NCBI GenBank assembly: GCA_039583875.1
Contig: CM077151.1
Coordinates: 27,480,390-27,544,389 of the forward strand
Direction of reading: 5' to 3'
Source of the DNA: Platanthera guangdongensis
Lineage: Eukaryota > Streptophyta > Magnoliopsida > Asparagales > Orchidaceae
Length of the DNA: 64,000 nt
Below the pieces are notes generated by a model that had not been told where the DNA came from, searched no databases, and worked only from the letters and a program-made list of their open reading frames with translations. Shown one piece after another: positions 55,186-64,000 of this stretch. Every line of letters starts with the position of its first letter. Position 1 is the stretch's first letter. The translations under genes were made by a program, and so were the position numbers.

Positions 55186-55759
55186 ACCCCAACTATAGCT
55201 ACAACGTCAGAACTTAGAAAGCTACATTTTAATGATTCCGAATTTAGAGAAAAAAATCTGCATATCATCCAAACATAGAACTGATGATTTATGTTAGAGA
55301 AGTACTTTTATAGAAAAACATGCATAAAACCATGGTATACTTTTTCTTAACATGAAATTTATTTTTAAAGCACACATGCATATTTTTCTTATGTCATTTT
55401 AGTATCACTGAGGGAAAGAGTTTTTCTTACTTACAAGATGGGCTGATACCATCTTTAAACATTTCTTTAGAGGCATCTCAGGTCAGGAGATTCCCTCAAG
55501 ACAAGCTTACGATAGTTTTTCTTCATATTAGTTTGTTTTACCTTTTAGTTTGATGTATTATTTATGTATGGACTTAAATGTATCAAACATTTTCTAAGAT
55601 TATCAATTATCTAAACTTCTTGCATTTTCATTCCTAGTTGGTTCCGTGAATCATAATTTGCAGTATTTCTTTAACCTTAACTCCAATCTTTTGTTTTCGT
55701 TGTGTACTTAAGTTAATTCCTATTATATACTTATTTTAATATTGTTGTTTAGTTAAATT

Positions 55760-56280
55760 CATATCAGGAATGTCGGACGGGATTTTGAATTGTTGTTAGA
55801 CTAGGTAGGGGTGCTACAACAACATAGGAGAATCAACAGACCAAATGAATCATCTTATTGTCTTAGTGGAGACGCTCGTCGCAACTCAAACCGAGCTGAA
55901 AAAACGACATCAAGAAGCTCTTGCCTCCATTTAGACTATGCTCGACAGTATAACACCAATCATCCAAGTCATTATCATTCCAGCACAGGACCAAGCCAGT
56001 AGTAGTCAGGTTCCACCGCCATGCTCCTCCACACTGCGGCCCTGATTTTTGTACAACGGGATTGTCAAGAAACTCATATTGTTACCACATTACACTAAGT
56101 TGGATTTTCCCATCTATGATGAGAGGACGAATCCGTTGGAATGGCTCACCCAGTGCGAACAATTATTCGATCACCAATAAACAGTAATAGCGGAATGGAT
56201 TAGTCTGGCGTTCTTCTACCTTCTCGATGCAGCTCAACTATGCTTTGCCCATTTGCATGTCGAACAACAATAGACTTGAG
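55760..56280 (+). pseudogene. Decayed Ty3/gypsy gag fragment
   Basis: The order LVETLVATQTELKKRHQEAL, then KLDFPIYDERTNPLEWLTQC, then AQLCFAHLHVEQQ follows the N-terminal half of plant gypsy gag proteins (a leucine-rich coiled segment, then the FPxYDGxxDPxxWL-like block). Stops interrupt it several times, and it fades out after 56280. Confidence 0.75.
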
Positions 56281-56624
56281 TGACATCAAAAGTTCAGCAA
56301 CATGTGATTTGGTCCTCTCATTCACAACAATCCTCTTGGCACACTCACTGCATTACAAAATATATTTTGTGGATGCATATTTGGCACATTTTCAGGTTCT
56401 TCTAGCTCATGTACGATATAAGCGGAGCAACATGTCGCAATCTTTACGGTTGCATTTAGGAACGTCTGCGATTTGACGTCAAGTTTGAAGACCTCTGAGA
56501 TTTAGATACTGCGAAAGTTTGATCAGGATTTATGAGTGTTGAATGCGAATGAATTGCAACAACAATAGACCCACATGCGTCAGCTTAGATACCTCAGCAG
56601 GCTCGCGTTTGTCACATGCAGAAA

Positions 56625-56920
56625 TGTTGTTATGGGTTGCATACCGTTATGGTTCTATACTATCTAGGTGTCTGTGTTATCATTATGTAGGGGCCTCTAG
56701 CACTTGAACTAGTATTAGGTGTTATTATTATTGTTTGTCTCTTTATATATTGTAAGTCTATATAAAGACATATGGAGTTTTATTTCCTGTGTGAGATCTT
56801 TGGTTGCTCTCTACTCCAACGAGCAACATCGCTTAGGCAGTCGTGGTCAAGGCTTTGTTGTATCCTCTACCATCATCCTTCGACCACTACTCTGACCACT
56901 GCTTGAATAGGTCTGTAACA
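56625..56920 (+). repeat. Probable LTR followed by an initiator tRNA-Met primer site
   Basis: Starts TGTTGTTATGGG and ends GTCTGTAACA, with a TATA box (TCTATATAAAG) at about 56756. TGGTATCAAAGC (56925-56936) follows and differs from the usual primer site by one base. No second LTR copy or coding interior was identified; a CT-rich leader-like stretch follows to about 57200. Confidence 0.6.
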
Positions 56921-57199
56921 ACTTTGGTATCAAAGCATTCGGTCCTCTTTCACCAACGCACTAACACCCTAATCGCATGCTTTGCAGCTGTTAGCAACAG
57001 GGCCGTGCTCTCCTCATTTCCGCGCCAATCTGCTCCTGTAGTTCTCCATCATGTTGCTCCCGTTCTCCATCCACAATCCTCTGTCACGGGACATCTCTGC
57101 CACACCCCCGCACAAACGAAGCGTTGCCAACCCTCGTCGTTCCAGCGACGACGCTCGAACATCACTATGTCGCGTTGTTCCAGCGATGACGCTTTAACT

Positions 57200-58490
57200 T
57201 AAAACCCTCATGTTGTTATAATTCCTTCTTGAGCCCCTCCCAATGCTTTCCAATTATTCATTAAATCCCCCAGCCAAAGCTTTATTATTAAGCCTACTTT
57301 AGGGCCCATCTAGGGGCTCATTCTTCTCTCTTCTCTCTCTATTTGTATTAGTCCCACATCTTGGATTGAGATTTCTCTCTTTCCTCTTCTCCTATATAAA
57401 TGTATTCATACTTGTAATTATAAATTCAAGGAGGATATACAAGATTTGGAGCTTTTTCTACAATTATTAAAAAGAAGCCACGGCTCTCCTATGTCCAGGA
57501 GAAGCATCAACTACATTTTTCACCCATCGAGTGTCTACTTGTTCTCCCGCCTCCAACACAAGGGCGCGCGAATGCTTAGAGCATAATTAATTATGCCATC
57601 ATTGGACGACGACGCGCCTATCGCAGCAACTCCCAGCCAGCTTCTTCTGAGGAATCGAGTCGTCCTGTCACCCGCTCCTCTCACTCCTTATCTCGCACTA
57701 TGGGTGGCTCGACTCAAAATCGAAATTTTCGCGACGAATTCAGCTCGAAATCAAAACTGATTTCAAGTCGAGCCGACTCGACACGAAATGGCTCGATTCC
57801 GAGCCAGCTTGAAATTGAGTAATTCGAATCTCTTTATTCCTAATTGGCTCAAAATAAAATTAGGAAACCTCTAAATTTAGCAAACAAAAACTTAAAGTCT
57901 TCACTCTTTTTATTTAGGTTTAAATGTTAGTGTTTTTTTTAAATATTAATATACTAATAAATACATAATAAATTTAATCAATCTGAGCTAATTCGAATCA
58001 TATTTCGAGCGATTCAGGGCGAGCTCGAAATCAAGTCGGAATCAGATTTGAATCAAATTGAATCGACGCAAAATGAGTCGAATCAATTGTAACTGATTCC
58101 GATTTGGCTCAATATTCGAGCAACTTTCGAGTTTTGAATAATATGATCAGTCATAGCATATCTCTGTCCCAGCAGTTTCGTGCATCTCCATCGCACGCGG
58201 TTGCAGTGGTTTCCAATCGTACGCGCAAGTCTCGTGCCTATCTGATTAGACAAGACTTCCTTCTGGAGCGCGATTTTTTTATCTCAATTAAGCTTTGTTG
58301 TCTATTTTGGAATTCGCGCCCCATTTCACCTGGTGCAACATTCCATCATGAGTTGCATCGAGACCAGCAATCCGTTGAGTGCCAAAAAAAGAAATGATCG
58401 CCCTTCCTTCTTGATCCTGGTGCAGCGACACATCATTTATGAATTTAATTTTTAATTGATTAATCATTTCTTGATTAATTGATTAATTAA
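57200..58490. other. LTR-like and foldback sequence, no gene
   Basis: 57210-57540 has a TATA box (CCTATATAAAT, about 57390) and a layout like a small LTR. 57710-58130 is dense in GACTCGA/TCGAGTC words in both orientations and may be a decayed foldback element. No reading frame has a recognisable family. Confidence 0.3.
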
Positions 58491-58495
58491 TTATC

Positions 58496-58747
58496 ATGGG
58501 CCACAAGAATAGTGCTGCAGAGATTGTTGTCCTCCGTTCGACAGAGGAAATAATGATCTCCTGGGACGCACTCCTTCGAGAAGCCAAAGCATGTCGTCGG
58601 GACGTCGTGACCACGCTACTCCACAAACTTGATAATTTGATAGTCAGTCTTCCTCCGAAGATTTCAGCTTCATTGCCACCACCAGTCCATGCAGTCGTCC
58701 TTCCACCGCTTCCACGAACCTCAAACAACACTATGAACAAAGACTAA
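58496..58747 (+). other. 83-codon open frame, family not recognised
   Basis: Encodes a short helical-looking segment (LREAKACRRDVVTTLLHKL) followed by Pro-rich sequence. The layout is a little like the leader of a retrotransposon gag, but nothing decisive is visible. Confidence 0.2.
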
Positions 58748-58749
58748 AA

Positions 58750-61690
58750 GGACTCTAGCATCTTTTATTGCTTTATGGGAGAAAAACATTCTTCCGTGCA
58801 AAGCTAAATATGAATGTCAACATTCTTCTAGTATCTTTTATTGCTTTATCATTTTAATACTAAGAGGTTTATCTAAACAAGTAGAGGGTTTCTTTGGGCG
58901 GGCTAAATATAAATATCAACAATAATGATGTTGAAAAGACACCAAACTTTGTCCCAATGTCAATCCATCTCGTCACAAGATACTAAAAATAAAATTCAGG
59001 AATGTCATTGAGCAATTTAAGGTGGGAATACAAGTACAAAAAGATAGAGACTCAATGCAAGTGTGAAACATATAGGACAAAGAATAGTGACAGACCACTA
59101 TAAGTGTAAATAGGAACCATATGCCAAAGTTACATTGCATAGTGATAAGGATGGAGAAGTATTAGATAATATCTTTGTCTTTTATGTTATGCGGTTGATA
59201 CATGCAAGTCAATAGCTCACTTAAAAGAAGTGAAAATATATGCGGTGAAGATGTATGTCATAAGGTAGGTCCCTAAAAAAGTAACCTGTCCTAAAATCAA
59301 TTCAGTTCTTGTCCCCTCAAAAACTATGGTTGCATTTACTCTCTTGATTAGAGACTTTCAATTAACAGCCAGCACTTTGACATAAGATGTCCTGATGTCC
59401 CGCTTCCCCACAATAGAAAGTAGGTATATTCCCTTATTGGTACCTCAATGTCTACCACAACCCTTCCTGAACTGAGATCTTGGAAGAACTTGCCTCAATA
59501 CCCGACTAGGTCTGGGAATGAAAAATAGCAAGGAAGGTGAATAAATTATAACTGCAAAGAAATTAAATGACACTATTCACGAGCAGTGGAGGGAAACGTC
59601 AATAGGATTCATGAAAAACGAACGTGCTTAAACACTTAGAAATCAAAGACAGGATGAGACTGCAGAAACTACGACATAGAGAAGTCTTCACTGCCGGTAA
59701 TAAGGCAAGAAGAAGAAAGAAAATAATACAAACAATCATGAAGATAACGAAGCAGAATTGTGGGGCTGAAGACGAAGGGGTTGAAAAATGGTGGAAGCGG
59801 AACTGTGGCTTTAAAAAAGACATTGAAGGGAACATAACTGCAAAGATTTCAGAAAAAAAAGACAAAAGTTGAACCACAAAGACTGGAGCTACACTGATAT
59901 TTCCACAATTGGGGGGCATCACAAAAGCATCATTCGGCACACATATCAATAGCAGAAGAAAACTTAACTCTAATATCACTTAAGAATCAAACTTACCTCT
60001 CTCTACATACATCACTAAGCAACCATCCGATTGCTCTGCTTAAGTGACCTCAATCTACCGTTTTCAACTCATCCTCGTTAGGCATTGAGCAATATAAATA
60101 GAACATGCCGTAATTAACAAATTACCCTTTGGATACTTAAACATTTAACTATAACACAATGCAATCGTTCATTTGCTTCGCCTATGCGAGTCCCTGAGAT
60201 CTTGACTAACCATGTCACTCTGGATGGACATCATTTGATTCTTTTTTTTTTGCTCTTAAATATTTTAGTGCTCAAGTTGTTCATGGCATTATATAGTAAA
60301 TAGTTCTATTAAGGGTTTTAGAGCCAAATAGGCTAAACGTGGAAAACTCCCTCCTAACAAATAACTCTCAGCACTTCTCAATAACCAGAGAATGAATCAG
60401 TAACAACGCTGATCCACTTTAAAATGTGCTTCATTGATGTATTTTTTATCTCATAATTTAGGAATTAAAAAGAAATTTAAAGTAATAGTACTTGTGTAAT
60501 CTGAATGCACGGCTGAAAATATCAAAAAATCATAGTTAACACCAGTGCTGAATATTTATCAAACAAGGATTTACAGAAAATGAGATAATGGAAGAGAAGT
60601 TGCAATGAAATTTAAGCTAAAAATCAAGAACCTCTCACCAAATGCTGGATATTTTCATGGTCAGAAGCAATCCACTCCATCACCAATAGTCAGCCTGCAG
60701 CTCTCACAGCCTTCATGATCCATAATAGAGTTCAATCCGCCAATTGAACAAATAACTTTAGGCTCTTACAGGATCACCTCGACTCGTGGATGCATGTAGT
60801 CCCAGCATGCAATTTATTTCAGCGGGGCTTCTTGCCATGACACGTGTACACCTTTCCATAACTTTTTTTAAACCAGTGGGATTTCACTCCTTTCCTCGAT
60901 TTTTTTACAGATCTTTTTTTTTTCTTTTTACTCATTTTTTTTCATTTTTTTCTTCTTTTTTCATATGCATCTTTTTTCACTTTTTTAAAATTTGGTAAGA
61001 TCTTATTCTAAGCTAAGCATCATGGCATCTGAAGGATAATATATCAAAGAACACCAACATTGAAGAGTTGCCCTGCCATTAGGAGACATGAGGTCAAAGC
61101 TCAAGCCCATTGTAAGACATACAGAGTAAATAAGAACAAAAATCACATAAATCGATCCATTAGAAGAAAAAAACCAATGCAAGAATCTATGACTATATTT
61201 ATCAAGACAACTTTAACAACATTTAGAGGAATTTAGCTGTAGGCATTAGCATCAATGTGACCATGTATGTCGTTTGATACTTTTTTGACAGACTGAATGA
61301 CATGTTCCTTCATAACATCAACAAAGACAACAATTACAAAATTAAAATCATTTAAAAGCATAGTTTATGAAGTTTTTCAACAAGTATAATAAGCATTTTA
61401 TGATCTATGGACATGGAATTCTTGTCATTAAAATATTTTTTATCAGACAACTAAACTTGTAACAATGAGAATTATAAATAATACTACACAATAGCCAATT
61501 AAAGTTGAGTTCTGGTGAAGGAATAACTTTAGGTGTATACAAGTCAGATTGCGAGAAAACAAATACTTAGCAAACAAAGCCCGGTAAGCCACGGGAACCT
61601 GGGCAAAAGAATTACAAAGCAATGTTCGTAAAAACAGTGAATAAACACACAATTCAGCATAAAGAAATTACAACCCAGAAAGAAATTTAA
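58750..61690. other. AT-rich stretch, no gene recognised
   Basis: Frames are short or arise from pyrimidine tracts (60880-60990, T-rich). A minus-strand segment at about 60630-60730 ends in a donor-like GTGAGA and might be an exon, but no protein family fits. Confidence 0.4.
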
Positions 61691-61699
61691 AATACTCAC

Positions 61700-62128
61700 G
61701 GAGCAGAAGGTTTCATGGATACTTTGTGAGGAGCCAGTAGTTGGAGGGGAAATGGAATGCTGAATCAGGACTGTCGGTGGGGAGATCGGAGAGCTTGGAG
61801 AGGCTGATGACCGGCTGATTAATATTTTCAAGGGGGGTTGTAGGGATGGGAATGTATTTGGGAGAAGGGAATTGAAATAAGGCTGCAGGAGAACAGGGAA
61901 AGGAGGGATTTAAATGGCTGGAATCAGGCTACCCGGACTGAAATCAGGCTTCAGGAAAAATTCATGGACAAGAAATTTCTCCCCACCAGCAGGCTGTGAG
62001 GTGGGGGAGAGGAATTGGAGGCTCGGGAGGGGTCGATTGAGGGAGGAGGACATGGTTTGGGGAGGGGATGTTTTGCGGAGGTTGATTGTTGGCAACAGAG
62101 GGGAAAGGGGAACTAGTGTTAGGCTCAT
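61700..62128 (-). other. Possible first exon or leader of a minus-strand transcript
   Basis: CT-rich on the minus strand with Ser/Pro-rich frames, ending in a donor-like CTCC|GTGAGT at about 61700. A leader plus a transit-like N-terminus would look like this. Whether it connects to any exon to the left, including the PABN-like gene, cannot be seen. Confidence 0.25.
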
Positions 62129-62129
62129 A

Positions 62130-62702
62130 ACATGGTGCTGGAAGTGAGATAAATTTGGGCTTGACGTGGGGTTAATTTCCAGTTAATTAGGAAGGCAGGG
62201 GAGGTGGGCTGGTTGTGTAGTTGGGGAGGGATTAGTGATGCAGGACGGTGCGTAGGGTTTGCACGTCTGTCAGCTTTTTCTAGAAAACCCTAAATATGTG
62301 CAATGAAATATGGATTTTGAAAAAATAATTTGAGCGGACATTGCGCAGACTTTTGAAATTAAGCAATGTTTGTTGTTTATAAAACACAAAAAGAACTATT
62401 TTGTTAAAAAAATGGATTTTCTGAGAAAATGGTTCAATTCTAAATTCGGGGAAGGAAGCTCACAACTTTCATTATGTTCCCTTTTTCGTAGCAAAACGGA
62501 AATCATGAACTTCAAATACGATTCCGTTTGGAGTTTTTGATGTAACGTTTGCTGACAAAATTCGGGCAAAAACCCAACAATGAATCTATTATTGATGCAG
62601 ACCCGAATTTGGGTTTCAAAATATTAAATATTTTATAGCAAACATATTTTATTTATTATAAATAAAATTAGAATTCTGAAAATTAAGAGGATTTTTAATA
62701 TT
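62130..62702. other. Intergenic DNA, no gene seen
   Basis: AT-rich to the right, with no coding or repeat features recognised. Confidence 0.4.
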
Positions 62703-62881
62703 TGTTAAAGATAAAATAGTATTAGCCCATTTGAGAGGCTCATGTGTATTGGCCCATGTATAGCTACTTTAGTCTCACACTGTAAATGTAGATATCTCTC
62801 TCTATCTACCTCTATATAGGGTATGTATTCCTATACTTTGAGAATAATACAATTTGAGGCAAATTTCTCTCTCCTGTTACA
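62703..62881 (+). repeat. 5' LTR of a copia element that runs out of the window
   Basis: TGTTAAAGATAAAATAG to CTCCTGTTACA, 179 bp, with a TATA box CTATATAGG near 62813. Shared words with the LTR of copia-1 (GGCTCATGT, CCATGTATAG, TTTAGTCTCACA, GTATGTA) in the same order show one family. Confidence 0.88.
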
Positions 62882-62893
62882 TGGTATCAGAGC
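62882..62893 (+). other. Primer binding site (initiator tRNA-Met)
   Basis: TGGTATCAGAGC directly follows the LTR end and is a perfect match to the usual plant copia primer site. Confidence 0.95.
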
Positions 62894-63805
62894 AATTCGT
62901 CCCCTCCTGCGGACTCCACTCTTCTATCTGCCTACCCTAATCGTCAGCGGCCTGCGGACTCCGCTTCTATCCGCCTATCCCTACTCGCACGCGGCCAGCG
63001 CTTTTGTCCGCGACCTGCATTTTTTCTATCCGCTCCCTTAGCTGTCTGGCTCCTGCGGCCTGTCCTTTTTGGGTCCGCTTCCTTTTCTCTTTGTGGTTCC
63101 ACCCTCCTCCTCGGGCTTCTTATAGCCTCCTTTCTCTGTCCTGTGGGGTCCACTTGTTCCCTACCTCCTAACTCTTCTTCTCCCCAGTCTGCTGCCCGCT
63201 ACTCCTCCCCAGTCCGTTGCCTGCTCTTGTTGCAGTCCGCTGCCCGCTACTCCCGTCTGCTGCAAGCTCTCTACTCGCGAACCTTCTTCTTAGTCCGCCT
63301 CGCCCTTCTCCTCTTCCCGAGCTCCAGTTCGCTGCGCGTTCTTTCTTCTGTTCGTTGCGGGTTCCTCCTCCAGTCTGCTCCGAACTTTCTCTTCTTACGG
63401 CCTGCTCCAGTTCGCCTCGGCCTATTTCCACTCGCGCCTTGCCAAGCTCTTCTCCTTGTCGCCGCAACCTTCTTCTTAGTCGTTGCGACCTTCTTCATCG
63501 CTTGCGATCTGCTCGCCGCGACCTGCTCTAATCGTCGCGCCCTGCCCGGGTTCTTGCTCGCCCTTTCCTTCTTGCGGTCTGCTTCAGTTCGTTGCGACCT
63601 TCTTCATCGCTTGCGATCTGCTCGCTGCGACCTGCCCTAGTCGTCGCGACCTGCCCTAGTTGCCGCGACCTGCCCTAGTCGCCGCGACCTGCTCGGGTTC
63701 TTGCTCGCCCTTTCCTTCTTGCGGTCTGCTTCAGTTCGCTGCCGCCTCTCTTTCTTGCGGGCTCCGCTTCTGTCCGCTGCTTCGGTCTGCTGATCGCTTT
63801 CCGCC
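62894..63805 (+). repeat. Repetitive 0.9-kb untranslated leader of the copia element
   Basis: CT/CG-rich sequence built from words such as GTCCGCTGCC, GTTGCGACCTTC and GCGACCTGCCCTAG. A 147-bp direct repeat begins at 63550 and 63697 (GTTCTTGCTCGCCC). GCGACCTGCCCTAG occurs three times at about 63626-63690. The long open frames over it on both strands come from these repeats. Confidence 0.7.
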
Positions 63806-64000
63806 ATGGCATCCAGTGACTTAACTACACCTACCTCTTCTCTGCCCGTTCGTGCTGCTACCTTGCCCTCTAAGGTCCGTGATGAACTTCGCATCGCCAT
63901 TATCTCTCTCAGCGGGAAGGCTAACTATGTCGAATGGACTCATTCCGTTCGACGTGTTCTGCAAACTAAGGGTTTACTCCATCACCTTACTCGGGTCAAA
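63806..64000 (+). CDS. gag: Copia Gag, N-terminus (cut by the window edge)
   Basis: ATG at 63806 lies in a good plant start context (CCGCCATGGC). Sixty-five codons are open to the window end. The sequence SLSGKANYVEWTHSVRRVLQ resembles the start of copia gag proteins, which usually read LxGxNYxxWSxSVRxxL. The correct placement after LTR, primer site and leader supports it. Whether the rest of the element is intact lies outside the window. Confidence 0.88.
   Translation, partial: MASSDLTTPTSSLPVRAATLPSKVRDELRIAIISLSGKANYVEWTHSVRRVLQTKGLLHHLTRVK

Noticed and set aside
59599..59979. 126-codon minus-strand hydrophobic frame
   Set aside because: AT-rich composition bias; no start context, domain or conserved neighbour, and the plus strand is also open.
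63143..63900. Cys/Leu-rich and Arg/Glu-rich frames on both strands
   Set aside because: Produced by the repetitive copia leader between primer site and gag ATG.

Overview
This is nuclear DNA from a flowering plant. The evidence is a spliced plastid-type class II DAHP synthase gene, a plant-type nuclear poly(A)-binding protein (PABN) fragment, an E-class PPR gene remnant, and plant Ty1/copia and Ty3/gypsy retrotransposons primed by initiator tRNA-Met. I cannot name the species. Most of the 64 kb is nested transposable elements. I recognise only two host genes that could be functional (DAHP synthase, PABN) and one dead host gene (PPR).

Layout. 1-3700: AT-rich DNA without a recognisable gene, holding a minus-strand block of perfect heat-shock-element-like motifs upstream of a TATA box. 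3711-6181: a short repeat element split by a small internally deleted copia element (3980-6012, TSD AAATT); one copia LTR is itself split by a 130-bp Tourist-like MITE (TSD TAA). 6717-12523: a PPR pseudogene on the minus strand, cut in two by a 4-kb copia element (7813-11878) that keeps gag, part of protease and an RNase H tail but has lost integrase and RT. 14800-15960: gypsy gag-protease remnant (+). 15962-24398: Tat-like gypsy remnant (-), interrupted by a 5.3-kb LTR-like insertion with perfect CTGGT duplications (16970-22244). 24404-34453: a complete, young Tekay/Del-type chromovirus with two 2616-bp LTRs, TSD GTGTG, and open gag and pol, inserted into the 5' end of the Tat-like element.

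35.5-64 kb. GC-rich minisatellites and a 326-bp tandem duplication lead to the DAHP synthase gene (37780-45493, +). Its last intron is 5.8 kb and carries a decayed antisense copia element; the last exon encodes two of the four expected metal ligands. A PABN-like gene follows on the minus strand (46907-48761), with its 5' exons not found. 49-62 kb holds a Sirevirus-like LTR, other LTR and gag remnants, and long stretches in which I see no gene. The window ends inside a plus-strand copia element (62703 onward) whose LTR is related to that of the small copia at 3980-6012.

Relations between parts. The nesting gives a relative history: repeat A, then the small copia, then the Tourist MITE; PPR, then copia-2; Tat-like element, then separately the 5.3-kb LTR and the Tekay element. 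The most unusual candidate mechanism is in the Tekay element. Gag and Pol are in different frames and separated by a 71-bp GT-AG intron-like segment with an in-frame stop. Its removal would fuse them exactly, so splicing could set the Gag to Gag-Pol ratio.
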